A DNA stretch of 64,000 nt from Gnetum montanum (Eukaryota > Streptophyta > Gnetopsida > Gnetales > Gnetaceae), in contig MNCI01002303.1 of assembly GCA_015680685.1 (NCBI GenBank), positions 288,751 to 352,750 of the forward strand, written 5' to 3'. A program made the position numbers and the translations under genes. Shown piece by piece: positions 43,432-55,445 of the stretch; position 1 is the stretch's first letter; every line of letters starts with the position of its first letter. Under the pieces are notes generated by a model. The model saw only the letters and a list, made by a program, of their open reading frames with translations. It made no database searches and was not told the DNA's origin.

Positions 43432-46288
43432 ATAACACCCAAACAAAAATGTCTGCAAGAAGGAGAACCCTCACAACCATGGGAGAAACGACCCAGAGCT
43501 GAAAGGGGCTAGCAAGAACAAGGTCAAGAACTGCTAAAGGTGACCCATGTAATGGGACCTCTTTGAAAGGAGCCCAAAGTGGAATTTGTTCGATAGATTC
43601 CAGAGGAAGAAGTGCCTACAAAATAATCCCAATGAGGAGAAGTTCTTGGACCCATGCCAAGGCTTGAATTTACTCTGACTCAAGCCTTCCTAGACATCAT
43701 CAAGTCTCAAGAAATCCAAAGATTAGTTCTTCAAGAGATAAACTTTAGGCCATTTTTGGAGAAAGCTCCAGAGGATGTTAAGACACAATTGCAAGCCTCT
43801 CCCATGTGGCCAGTCATGACATCTAGTGGGGAATGGTACATAGAAGAGACCTATCTCTTCTGGAGTAGCTGAAGGTCAAGGTCTATTGTAAAAATCAAGG
43901 ACATTCAAGTGTCCTACTTGGCAGAAGCTATTGCACAAGCATTAGGGTTGCCAAACATTGGAACATAGTTGGTAGAAATATTAACAAAAGATGATCTTGA
44001 GGCAAAAGGAAAATGGACCTGGCGATGCTATGGAATGGACTGTAAAGAGTATGGTGTGCTCACACCAACAAAGCAAATTTATTTCAAGATTGCGGCCTAT
44101 CATCTCAATCCAACAGTGAGGCCAAGTAAGGTGACTGCTTTCTCTACCCAAGCATGCACCACTCTAAGTGGGAGATTTCCCATTAACCTTTCATAGCTTA
44201 TCTATTTGGAGATCGAGAAGTGCTTCAAGGAGAATGAACGTGGAAGGAAGACCCTACCCTTTCTGTGCCTCATCAGAAAACTTTGCAAAAGGGTAGGCAT
44301 TGTTCACTATTCTAAATTCCTCTCAAGCATGCTCCCTAGGCCTCGTAGGCAGAAATCATGAAAATAAGACACCAATGACCACTCAAGAAGAGGAGCTACC
44401 GCCATCACCATCCACTCAAGAGACAACACCAAAGGCCTGCATAGTCCTTGAGCATTTGCGTCAAATTCGAGTATAGCTCTTGAGCAAACAAGAGCAACAA
44501 GAAGGAACAAGAGGGATGGATTCATCTATGTATCAGCTAATTATAAGTCACCTTAATGAGGTGGCCTGAAAAATTAGCCAGATGGAGAGGGGTGGTCCCA
44601 TTTTCTCTGCCCAAAGAACATAGTTGCCTTCGAGGTCAGATCCCAATGCTTGAGAGGTAACAATGTCACTAACAACACACCATCTATTTCCAAAAATCTT
44701 TGAAAATGCTATCACTTTCTCAATATGGTTAGAGGAAGGTGAAGAGGTAATTATCTTGGTGATGCAGCACTAAGGGTAGGAGACAGCAGCAGAAGTGATA
44801 GCTAACCATGTAGCTGAAGCATTGAACACACCCACAGTGTCTATACCAGATGTATCTGCACTTCAAGATATGCAAATATTTTCAGGCATGGTCAGTGAGA
44901 AATTGAATATAGCCTAGCATGAATAGTTGCTGGAACAACTAGTAGGAACTGGGCAACTAACTCCGAACATCTTTGATATCTTAGAGAATAGCACTACAAC
45001 CTAGTCAAAACTGTTGAATGCAAGGGGCAGATGCATCATTTTGGAGGGGCAACTAAAAATAGCCCAAGAGCAAAATCAATCCTTGGCCATAGAGGTTGCT
45101 GAACTTCATGCCTAGCTTGCAGAACAAGCAATCCTTAGCCCAACAGTGATAAGAGATAAAGCTATTAAAAAACTTCAAAAACAACTTTAGAAGGCTGAGG
45201 AGGAAGCAGTAATGGCCATCTTCAAATAGTTCATAGTAGAAGCTAAAATGTATTCCATCAAAAATGACTTAAAATAGATGCGCTATGAGAATGAAGCATT
45301 GATTGTCCAAAATCATTGCCTAAACAATGTTCATGCTCAGAGAGATCAAATGCAAGAATTCATTCATCAACACCAGGAGTAGCTTTCCAAAGTCAACATT
45401 AAACTAAGAAAATTGGCCACAGAGAACCCCAATTTATCCATGGAGGAGGTATGCACCTTATAACAAAAGTCTGTCATCAAGATCGCCCCATGGAAGAACG
45501 AAGCCCTCAAATTTGAGAAAGTAAAGAATCACTATAGGGACCAAGTTGGCTTACAAAAAGAAGTGAATGAAAAATAAATTCAGATGGCAAAGGAAAAAAT
45601 AAATGAAGCCCTCCAAGAACTCCAGCAAGGAAGAGAGATGTGGTAGTCCATCCTTGATGGGATTGATGCCTACAATGAAGTGGAGATCTACTTGAAGGAC
45701 TTGGAAAATGAGGAGATGACAGAGTATATGGAGTTTTCTAAAATCCATTATGCAAACCTAGCAATGCTGACTACCAAATGGTTGTGGTTAGAGTTAGAGA
45801 AACAAGTGGCTAGCTCGTATCTGCTATAGGAGGTTGAGTTCAAGCACCACAAGGACACCAAGCAGAAGCTTGAGACTGCTAATGCTGAACTCGAAGTTCT
45901 CAAAGGGTGATTCAAAAATCAACGATCTATCATTGAGAACCTAGCTAGATGGATGAATGACTACCAGGAGCTAAAGAACACAGTAAGACCATTTGACATT
46001 GAATGCAGACAATTTATTGCCTAGTTTGTCAATGCCAAGGAGTTGTTTCAAGCAATCCCATGTCCTTGGGATGTGCCTATTCTAACGCACATTGGGAAAG
46101 CTATGTGGATGGTGCATGATCCTAGGAGTAAGGAGGAAAAAATGAAAGCACTGCTAAATGCTTTCTACCTCCCACTTGAAGTTGTAGTAGTAATAGAACA
46201 ACCGTAGCCACCTTAATGATTGCTAGTGTGTGAAGCTGGTGAAGGTCCCTCGAAGCCTCAGGAACCACCATTGCTTAGGACTATTTGA
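43432..46288 (+). pseudogene. ORF3, copy 2 of array F (start codon lost)
   Basis: Same frame as copy 1, but the first codon after the acceptor is ATA instead of ATG. The N-terminal part is the best preserved in the window: 43654-43872 open (MPRLEFTLTQAFLDIIKSQE, INFRPFLEKAPEDV, SPMWPV, GEWYIEETYLFW) and 43969-44196 open (WRCYGMDCKEYGVLTPTKQIYFK). LPFLCLIRKLCKRVGI follows. The coiled coil runs to about 46050, and the tail ends PLLRTI with TGA at 46286. Stops are scattered through the coiled coil. Function unknown. Confidence 0.7.
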
Positions 46289-46515
46289 TCTTCTCCAACA
46301 AGCTTCACATCATCTAGGAACATGTTGTTTAATTTTTTAAAGAGTTGTGTCATGATGTTCAATTTTGTGTCCTAAACACCACCATTTTTGTAATGTGTTG
46401 ATTCATACACTTGGGCACTACATTTTTTGACAAGTTAATCAGTTTGTTTTGTTGAAGAAAAATTAGTCAATAATTCCATACCTTTTCAATTTTGTAAAAG
46501 AACTCAAGAACAAGT

Positions 46516-46532
46516 TTTCATTCAATCATGAG
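46516..46532 (+). promoter_or_regulatory. Remnant of the 3' polypurine tract of array F
   Basis: TTTTCATTCAATCATGAG, after which element G begins. The last few bases of the tract and the first part of LTR3 are missing. Confidence 0.5.
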
Positions 46533-47373
46533 TGATGAGTGGCAAGGTACCCCTACACTCAACCATATGAATAGGAGTGTTTCATGCACAATCCAATCGA
46601 ACTCCGCAGACGGACTAGTTGTGGTATCTAGACAGTTACTCGTAGATCGCAGTTTGCTGTCTTCCCACCTAAACTAGTATTAACTTTGTCACGTATGGTT
46701 TAGTCCAAAGTGAGGTGTATGATGTGTTCCTATACTAATGCTACTTCTGGGTATGATGGTAAATAATATCAACTAAGCTAGGAAAGAGGATGAGAGAGAA
46801 TCTAAACTAGCCTAAGTGTGATAAGCATCCGTTCCTTAATCATCTATACACATCTTGGACCTCATGCACGACTACCACTAGGATTACCAAGAGCATGGCC
46901 TAGGTACACTACTGGGTTACCAAGTAGTCACACTTAAATGCTCGTAATTAAGTCTTACTCATTCCGCGTTACTAGGAGATATGGGTTGAGAGATATTAAC
47001 TAAGAAGCAATAAATAACAATAACAATTAAATAATTAAGCTAAGTGGATGCTGCAATGATGAAGTAATCTCGATCTTTATTACCGATCATGTGCATGTCC
47101 AAGTACATCACACTTGAATAAGGATGCCATACAATTACAATCACCACACTACGAGCATGCACTGTAAGAAAAGGGTTGAGAGGAAAAACTGACAAAAATT
47201 CCCTACCTTAATACAAAAAACTACAAAACTTAAACTTCCAAAAACTGCCTACCAAATCTGCCTACCTCTTATTTATAGATGAGAAAAAAAGCTACGATAT
47301 CGCGTCTAGGCTGTGATATCATGTACACGATATCATGGGTGCGATATCACAGCCAACAATTCATGGCTCATCA
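46533..47373 (-). repeat. 3' LTR of element G
   Basis: 841 bp, TGATGAGTGGCAAGG to GGCTCATCA. On the minus strand, U3 (47290-47355) has GATATCGCG, GATATCATG and GATATCAC units, TATAAATAAG (about 47270-47279) and AATAAAGATC (about 47075-47084). Confidence 0.9.
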
Positions 47374-47575
47374 TACACCCATGACTGAATGAAAACTCGT
47401 CCTTGAGTTAAAGTGAAAATAAGCTCCATTGATTACACAGTGGATAGGTATGGGATTATTGAATGACGAGAATGGATTCATGCCACAATGTGGAATCAGA
47501 ATAAAATTGAGACACAACACAAAGAATGCAAAACAAAATCCTATAGCTACAAAAATGGGTGAAACTCATGTAGTT
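47374..47575 (-). promoter_or_regulatory. 3' polypurine tract and 3' untranslated region of element G
   Basis: Minus strand CATTCAGTCATGGGTGTA (47374-47391) abuts the LTR. The rest is noncoding and shared with E (GGTATGGGATTATTGA). Confidence 0.72.
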
Positions 47576-50364
47576 CCTGGTGGCGGTGGCTCCTCCATGG
47601 ATGCCTTTCCCTTGTCTTGTGCTCTAGGTCTTAGGATTTGATGGTGTCAAAGTATGGCCTAGAGTTTCTCCTCTTTAGTTCGGGGATCCTATATTGTCCA
47701 TGCTAATGTTCTGATGTTTGATGGAGTCGGCACCTCCCATGGGCATGGTAGTTGTAGAAACATTTTATTTGCTTTGACATACCAAGCCACAAACACCCGT
47801 TGTTCCTCCTCGTAAGCTTTGGCTTTGTCTCTGTATTCTTGGAAATCTGTGAGCTGTCAAGGCAAGTCTATTGCAACACCTTTCTGCCCCTGGTAGCTTT
47901 CTTTAACCACCTCGAGTTTAGAATTTGCAACCTCTAATTTTTGCAATATTTTCTTGAATTCTACAAATTCTGTTTCATATTTAACATAGGTGGTCGCTAC
48001 TTGTTGCTTGAGCCCTATTCTCGGGCACCCTACTGTTAACATGGCAAGGTTAGCATACAACAGGTTTGCCAACTCCATGTACTCTGTAAGGTCATGGATC
48101 TGCAGGTCCTGGCTCTTAACTTCTACCTGGTGGGCAAACGCATATGTGTCCAATATGGCCCACCAATTAGTGTGTTGAGCACTGAGAGCATTGATGTGGG
48201 CCTTGGCCATATGGATCTCCTTCTCAATGATTTGTTTATACATCCCCACCTAGTCCTAGAAATGCTCCTTTAGTTTCTTATGTTGTTTAGCCTCATTCTT
48301 CCATGCGCTTATTTCAATGGTCGTCTTCTAACGGATGGTGCGTACCTCCTCCATCGAGAGGGTTTGATTTTCTCTAGCTAAATGGTTCATGTCCTAGTTG
48401 ACCTTGATTAGTTATTTTTGCAACTATTGAAAATGTTCTTTGAGAACATTCTTTTGTTTCTCCACAGAGGTCAACTGAATATTGTCAGCAACAAGTTATT
48501 TCTTTTCCTCTTGTAAGGCTTTGAGTGCCTTGGTGTGCGCATAAGTTTGTGCTTATGCCATAGAGGCATCCTAAATAGCCTTCTATTTTTCTTCCACCAC
48601 CCTTTTATTCTTTGTCAATAGTTTAGTAAGTTCCTCGATTCTAAAAGTGTTCAGCTGGTCTACAGGAACAAATTGAGAAGGATCTTGCTATGCTGCTTGC
48701 AGGGTCATGAGCCTTTCTTGCAATCTTTCCACTTCTGCTTCAGCATGCTCAACCCTCATCTCCATCAAGACCAGCTTTCCTTTGGTGAAAATGAGGTCTG
48801 ATTGTATTGCTGTAACATCCTATGGGATTTCAAACAAGGACGTCATTACTTGTCTCGTTTGTAGCAATCGATCAAGTACATCCTCATGTTCTGTAGAAGT
48901 CATTGAGGTACTGGCCAGAGTTTGAGCATCATGTGCTCCTATAGGATCTGCTAGTGGCACAACAAGCACATTGAATGATTCTTTAATGTGATCTACGACC
49001 ACTTATGCAACTCTTGCTGCATCCTAGTGCTGCATGACCACTACCATGGCCCCTTCACCAATTTCTAATTGCACCTAAAAGGATGAAATGTTCCTTGAAA
49101 TCTGTTGTGACCAAGCACTTTCTCCTCCTCCTGTCTAAATGGACACTTCACTCCATGCACGATCTATAGAAACTATAGGCTGTACAGCATCGTCGATGAC
49201 ACGAAAGAGATTTGCATCATCACGACTTCCCCAACTAACCGTCTCAACGATGGTCCTGAGATGGCTCATCGACGATCTATAATCTTGTGGCGGTGGTGGT
49301 CGTTGATCCTACTGGCCCATACTAGGCCCTGCTTCTTGCTATTGGCTAGGTCTCGTGCTTGAAAGTTGGCTGGGTCCTGCAAGTTGAGTTGCAGTTGACC
49401 CTACCGTCTATTCTTTTTCTTATTCCAGCCCCAGCATCTCACCAGTGATTTTTCTTGCAACTAGTGGCTTTAACAGTTTGGCATATGAAGTATTTTTAGC
49501 TTTTTGAAGGACATCATTGGTGTATCCTCTGATATCAACATGTCTGCATAGCTTCCTGATAAGACAAGGGAAGGGCAACGCAAACTTCCCTATCTTTCGT
49601 TCTTCAAACCACCTTAGGATCTCCGTAAAATATAGATGAGGCAACTTAGCATTAACCTTTCCCATCAACACTGCACATCCTCTTGCTGCATATTTTGGAA
49701 TTCTTTTTAAGCCTTTTTCAGGGAATATGTGATAAGTCCCTATTTTGAAATAAATCCTCTCTTTCATCATCAACTCCACAAACATCTTATCTTCCTTTCC
49801 ATACGCCCTTTCTAGCCAAACTCATTATACATCAAGGTCTAAGAGAGTAGAAAACTAAGCAACCTTCAGCCCTATATTTGGAAGGTGTAATACTTCTCAA
49901 ATGGCTTGAACAAAGAAATCAATAGTCACACCACAAATGTTAACTGTGGTGCCTTGTTCTTTGTTGTGCAAAAATTGGTAAATTTCCCCTAAGTACCAGA
50001 CACCACTTTCAAAGAGGGTAGGCCATAATGGGGACCCTTTGAGGTGATCCCTAACAGCCTCTGGAGAAAATTCTACGAAAGGTCCAAAGTTTAATTCCAC
50101 GATCACTACAGTGAATATGGACCTTTCATGGATGGCCTGAACACAATCCTGGGGCAATGTGAGATGTCGTCCCTATTTAGACGCTGCAGCAGCTCCTCCT
50201 TCTTCCTACCTTGACTATACAGTAGCATGGCCTTCTTGGTGAATACTAAATGATTGTTCCTCTTGCTCTACATGTTTTTCGGTAGGAACTTGTCCTTCAC
50301 CTCTCCTAGGTCGTTTGATCCCACCTTGAGCAAGACCTTCCTGTTGTCAACGTTTCGAGGTCAT
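47576..50364 (-). pseudogene. ORF3 of element G
   Basis: About 930 codons from ATG at 50364 (MTSKR) to TGA at 47576-47578; unlike E it has no Ns. N-terminal part: an open segment 49897-50157 (VIVELNFGPFVEFSPEAV, SPLWPTLFESGVWYLGE) and 49420-49785 open (VELMMKERIYFKIGTYHIFP, LPHLYFTEILRWFEE, ALPFPCLIRKLCRHVDIRG). A Gln/Pro linker (about 49290-49420) and a long coiled coil (for example 47857-48249) follow, and the end is GKASMEEPPPPGTT. Stops are few in the N-terminal third. Role unknown; the position suggests a spliced product separate from gag. Confidence 0.72.
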
Positions 50365-50597
50365 CTGCAATCACATGGGGCCAATTGTTAGTAAGGTTGT
50401 TACCAAAGTTAGGTTATACCTTACTCCTTGCCTTACTGAATTTTCTTTATCTCCATGTGACATTAATTAAAATTTCCTCGAAAGATTATAATATTGAATC
50501 CCCTTTGCTTAGGTGGTTTCCAAATCTAGTTTCCTGGTATAACGAAGGAGATGAAATTGTTTTTGGCTCATTTATCTTTAATTTTAAAACTAATTAC
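50365..50597 (-). other. Predicted 233-bp intron in front of ORF3 (element G)
   Basis: Minus strand donor AAGG|GTAATTAG, branch-like CCTTACTAACAATT about 25 bases before the end, acceptor ATGTGATTGCAG|ATG. The clearest example of the four. Confidence 0.62.
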
Positions 50598-50905
50598 CCT
50601 TGATAATGTCCTTTGGGCAATGATGAATTTCAAAAAATTTATGCGCTATTCGGTGTGTACCCCTCCCCCACGATTAAGCTGAACACTCTGGGTTCAAGTA
50701 GGTTCAAACGAGATGAAAATCGACGGACCAGCAAGCGAGTTATGGATATGAAAGCAAGGGATGTGCAATCACAAATCGTAGAAAGAAATTTGAAAAACTT
50801 CCCTCATGTGAATAGTTGCAAATGATGTTAAATAGCATAAGGGGATCGCGTATATATATAGTTTTGGGATGCGATAGCGCGGACGTCATATCGCGGCCTA
50901 TCGAT
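50598..50905 (-). promoter_or_regulatory. Internal promoter module and leader exon of ORF3 (element G)
   Basis: Minus strand: CCGCGATATGACG and GCGCTATCGC (50868-50900), then a TATATATATACGCG box (50851-50860), then a leader with a GTGGGGGAGGGG tract (about 50659-50671). The CGATAT motif is the one found in U3 of its own LTRs. Confidence 0.6.
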
Positions 50906-52282
50906 GTTAGGGTACTTATGGAATATACCGAATTTTTAATATTTTTCTGAAATTAACAATGTAAACTAAGGGCATCTGGACAAGTGCTAAAGGGTTACAG
51001 GGTAATTCAACTAGTTCTGAAGGCACAAAAATTATGATGGTGTGGAATTTATTAATAAGGACCTCAGGTGGTAAGGGAGAGAAAAAGGCTATGTGATGGT
51101 TCATAGGAATGTTCGAATTGGAGGGATAGTAATAAGGGAAAGAATATCATTGAAAATATGCTGAGGGTAATAGATGGTGTGTGGAAGATGTGTTATGAGT
51201 GAAAATTACAAAAAATTATGCAAGTGGGTCCTCCCCAAAGCAGGTTCCAACCTATACTGCCCTTGCGTAACCACACCTTAAAATGTCCGTAGGCACTAGA
51301 AGGGTTAAATGTAACCCACATTGGTTCCACAAAACATACACATATAAGTATCACCGGAATGAGGTATGAATTCTATGCTATATGAGACACAAGCTACAAT
51401 TACGTGAATAGCAAGATGAGATGGACTATAAAAGGAATTGTAGAGATTGGGACATGAGGTAACTGACCCAGGGCACAATGAATCCTGCGTGTAAAGCATG
51501 ATTAATTGTTATTAACCCATCGTTCCAAGATTAAGACCAAGTCCATTCCTCTAATCAATGACACCACATTGTTTTATCCCATGATGAATGACTATGAAAG
51601 TACCATAACAACAAGGTGTACGATCACTTGGTGTTTTCTTCAAGGGAGGAGTGAATTTTGCTTTATGGCACTTTCTTTGTCTCTTTCTCTCTCTTTTCTT
51701 TGATTACTGAATCTAGGGAAGCTGCCAACCTTCAGGCATGGGTGCATGTCTTTCTAGTGGGATCCCCTAGAACAGCATTGGAATTTTGAGTCCCTTTGAT
51801 TACTCTTACTTCCATTTTGCGTTAGATCTTCAAGGATCTTAGTACAACAACATTGCGTGATAACTCTCATAGATTTCACCAAAGAGAATCCGCAAGTCCC
51901 CTTGATGTCACATCCTAATCATTCCTTCTTAATCCATCCCTCTTCATTTTGGGTACAATGAACACAAAATTAATTCTAAGTTTTAAGAATGTCAAGAATA
52001 TCACTGTATCCTTGAACAAAACCTCTTATTTGTAGAATGGATAAGTGGGTGTAATGGGCTCACTATTCAAATAATTGACCGCCTGAGACTTGATAACATA
52101 GAACACACCTCAATCAATGAGCCACATGAGTCTTTTATTCATAGATGAGATTACTTATAAAAATATAAAAAGATAAAAAGATAAAACAAGAAATTAAAAA
52201 ATGAAAAACTGGACAATAAAAAATTGTAAAATTAAAGAAAATGAAAAATATTTATTAATCCTGCTTGTTATTAGAATGGAGG
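50906..52282 (-). other. Conserved noncoding zone of element G
   Basis: About 1.38 kb, close to E throughout. Shared blocks: GCAAGTGGGTCCTCCCCAAAG (51220-51240) and CCCCTTGATGTCACATCC (51898-51915). No gene seen. Confidence 0.6.
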
Positions 52283-54233
52283 ATATCCCCCATAACTAAA
52301 CGGTTGAGCATGGCAAGGATTAATAAATGAAATATGAGGATCCTTACATGTTGGAAATATCAAAACTTGGTCATACTTACCCCATTGGGGTTCACACACC
52401 TTATTATAGTAAGCATAGTGGGGCAATTTATAATATGTGGTTCCCCGGTAAAGAGTTGACCCACTATGATACTTGAGACTGTAAGATGGTATGCAAGGTT
52501 CAGGATGTCACCCTCCATGGCTATATTCATGGGGCTGTCTGGTTGTTGGAGTGTTAATTGGTGGCCCTGATAAAGTAACATGAGGTGTCAGGTTTGAGGA
52601 GAAGGATGCACCACAGTGTTGGACTTGTGTTGAGTTGGCAAATGCAGTGGCCTTAGAACTGTGTTGTCCCTTCCTATGCTCATGTCTAAAAAAGGGATGC
52701 CCTTGATGTTGAGGAGGTCTCTCGCTGCTATTGGCAATAGTAGCACAAGTAACGTTCGTGGGTTGTTGCTATGGTGCAGACACTTCATGAACAGTTGGTG
52801 GCGATGTAGAAGAAGGAAAAGGATGAGAATGTTGAAATTTAGGAGAAGTGTAAGGTACACAAGGCAGTGGTTGTGTTGAGGACATGGGCTGATAGTACTA
52901 AGGAGAATGATAATGCGATAAGATAGAGTATGTTGACCTAGTTGGGGAAACAGGATGTTGAACTAGATAAGCATTTGGATTCGGATGATATGAAGGGTGT
53001 CACCAGTTTAGGGATGGCTTCCCCCATGACTGGGATTGTTGCCACTATGATCGAACACAGTATCTCTGTACAAACTCTGGGTGTAACATGCTCCCCCAAT
53101 GCTCATATAAATGTAACAAGGTTGGGCATTGGCCCTTGGGGTGATCGTATAGGCAAATGTTGCATTCATACGTATGATTGGTAGTTAAGCTCTTATTTTC
53201 CTGATCCCTTCTTTCCAATTGTCCACTGATATTTTTTCCTACTTCTCGGGTTGTTAAAACTCTATCTCCAATAATATTGATATATTCTCCACACTTTTAT
53301 GCATCCATTCCAGCATCTTATTGATCTTTTCCTCGATTTCATCTAATGATTGTTGTACTGGAAAATATGGTTGTTCCTCCTTGAGATAGGTTGATTTCTC
53401 CTTTTTGTGATTATGGACCTCTGTTAAGTTGAGATTTTGGTCCCATTGATGTTTTTCAACACTCTCCCATCTAGCCATTTCTCCTTCTTCTTTTTCTACC
53501 CGCTTAATAAGCTCTTGGAATTGATCGATTCGTAGTTCGTATAGTTGACCTTGGACATACATCCCTAGGGTCTCTCTTGCTTCATCATGAAGCCCATCAA
53601 TGATATGGTACATTAGCCTTTCCTCTAAGAACTCATGGCCTGGATAGTTATTTATCAATGCACAATATCTTTCTAAGGCCATGTCCAAGGCTTCATGTTA
53701 TGCTTGTTTCCACTCTTGGATTTGTTTCCTCAAGGTTGACACTCTTGCGTAGGTTTGATATCTTTCGTTAAAGAGTTCTACCGTTGTTGGCCATCATCAT
53801 ATTGAATTTGGTTTTAACAATCTATACCATACTTTTGCTTGGCCAACGAGCATCATAGGAAAGAGCTTGAGTTTTTGCCAACCATTATCAATGTTGTTCC
53901 ATGCACAGGAATTGTAGAAGGCTTGTAAATGTTGCTATGGATCTAAGTCATAGCCTCCTGAGAAATTGGGAAAGTTGTTTAAATCAAGCCTGGGTAGGTG
54001 GCCCTCTTTACGATGCCTATGGGAGATTTGAATAGCCTAGTGGCCAGTAGGGGTTCATCATCATCGAGTAAGTTATGCTTTCATGCGTTGGGATGATGCT
54101 GCCTTTGTTTATGTTTATAAGAAACCCCCACCTCAAATTGTGTACTCCAATCTTCATTGTCATATAATTCATTGGTTCTCCAATGAATTGCCTCACTAAA
54201 TATGGCATTATCATAGTCTTATAGGAGAGGCAT
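52270..54233 (-). pseudogene. Gag of element G with Pro/Ser-rich tail
   Basis: The start is probably ATG at 54233 (MPLL, then a stop at the position of a former CAA codon). The gag core is frame-shifted (53700-54000). A 144-codon part is open (53254-53688; MALERYCALINNYPGHEF, LYELRIDQFQELIKRVEKEEGE). The zinc knuckle CNICLYDHPKGQC lies near 53128-53167. The low-complexity tail follows to the tract at 52283 and matches E. No protease or pol. Confidence 0.76.
52283..52299 (-). promoter_or_regulatory. Polypurine-like tract at the end of gag (G)
   Basis: Plus strand ATATCCCCCATAACTAA, matching 27271-27288 in E. Confidence 0.6.
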
Positions 54234-54354
54234 GGTTGTGCAATTTTGTGTAAATTTGTATGTGACTTTTTGTAATTATTTCTTCATAAAAGATATATCA
54301 TTAATTCTTATACAACGACCTTATATGATATAACTAATCTAGACAACTAGCACC

Positions 54355-54373
54355 GTCCTTGGCAACGACACCA
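54355..54373 (-). promoter_or_regulatory. Primer-binding site of element G (tRNA-Asp-like)
   Basis: Plus strand GTCCTTGGCAACGACACCA, one base from the LTR. Close to the site in A. Confidence 0.75.
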
Positions 54374-54374
54374 A

Positions 54375-55143
54375 TGATGAGTGTTGAGGTACCCCTACAC
54401 TCAACCATACGAATACGAGCATTTCATGCATGATCCAGTTGAACTCTGTAGATGGACTAGTTATGGTATCTAGACAGTTACTTGTAGATCGTAGTTCGCT
54501 ATCTTCCACCTGGACTAGTATTAGCTTTGTCACGTATGGTTCAGTCCAGAGTGAGGTGTATGATGTGTTCCTACACTAATGCTACTTCTAGGTATGACGG
54601 TAAATAATATCAACTAAGCTAGGAGAGAGGATGAGAGAGAATCTAAACTAGCCTAAGTGTGATGAGCATCCGTTCCTTAATCATCCGTACACATCTTGGA
54701 CCTCGTGCATGACTACCACTGGGATTACCAAGTACATGGCCTAGGTATGCTACTGGGTTACCAAGTAGTCACACTTAAATGCTCGTGATTAAGTTGTACT
54801 CATTTTGCGTTACTAGGAGATAAGGGTAGAGAGATATTAACTAAGAAGCAATAAATAATAATAACAATTAAATAATTTAGCTAAGTGGATGCTGTAATGA
54901 TGAAATAATCTCGATCTTTATTGTCGATCATGTGCGTGTCCAAGTATGTCACACTCGAATAAGGATGCTGTACAATTACAATCACCACACTACAGGCATG
55001 CACTAGGAGAAAAGAGTTGAGAGGAAAAATTGACAAAAAGTCCCTACCTTAATACAAAAAACTACAAAACTTAAACTTCCAAAAACTACCTACCAAATCT
55101 GCCTACCTCTTATTTATAGATGAGGAGACAGGTTGTGATATCA
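54375..55143 (-). repeat. 5' LTR of element G, U3 end deleted
   Basis: Pairs with 46533-47373 but stops after AGGTTGTGATATCA, inside U3, and passes directly to LTR3 sequence. About 80 bp that the 3' LTR has at this end are missing. AATAAAGATC lies near 54911-54920. Confidence 0.85.
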
Positions 55144-55445
55144 GATTAGTAAAATGACTAGTTAATTAGTTAATTTAGATTAGTTAATCAAATCCCTTTT
55201 TATCCACAATTCAAACACCCAACTATAAAACATAAAAATGATAAAAATCGAGTGCCTTAGTTACACTTAACCATACCAACGAACATCACAAGTGTAATTG
55301 AGAGGAAAATAACTCACCTTAAGGCTAGATTCGCTTCCTAAAGTACTGGTGCACCAAAAACAATAAAGTCCAATAAAGTCAATTGATCGAACGTGAATGC
55401 TTTGTGATTCACATGTTGGGCATATGGGTACCTCACTGCTCATCA
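55144..55445 (+). repeat. LTR3 of array F (3' LTR, first part missing)
   Basis: GATTAGTAAAATGACTAGTT matches LTR1 at about 19689, and similarity continues to CTGCTCATCA. The first 190-200 bp found in LTR1 are lost at the junction with G. AAAAG follows, the partner of AGAAG before LTR1. Confidence 0.85.

Larger units (their letters stand above)
46533..55143 (-). mobile_element. Element G: gag-only LTR element with ORF3
   Basis: About 8.6 kb. LTRs 46533-47373 (3') and 54375-55143 (5', U3 end missing). Same architecture as E: gag with Pro/Ser-rich tail, tract, noncoding zone, internal promoter, intron, ORF3. It lies at the junction of the F polypurine tract and LTR3. No target duplication can be seen, because a deletion has removed both the outer end of its 5' LTR and the first part of LTR3. 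Confidence 0.88.
19491..55445 (+). mobile_element. Array F: three-LTR Ty3/Gypsy array with two internal regions, hosting E and G
   Basis: Outer edges TGATTAGTC (19491) and CTGCTCATCA (55445), flanked by AGAAG (19486-19490) and AAAAG (55446-55450), a 5-bp duplication with one mismatch. Layout: LTR1, primer site, gag (split by E), RT-RNase H, integrase, noncoding zone, ORF3, LTR2 (38127-39069), RT from its middle onward, RNase H, integrase, noncoding zone, ORF3, element G, remainder of LTR3. Such LTR-internal-LTR-internal-LTR arrays arise by unequal recombination between LTRs. Leaving out E and G, the array is about 18.7 kb. A simple nesting of one element in another is less likely, because bases next to LTR1 and LTR2 do not form a duplication. 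Confidence 0.75.
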
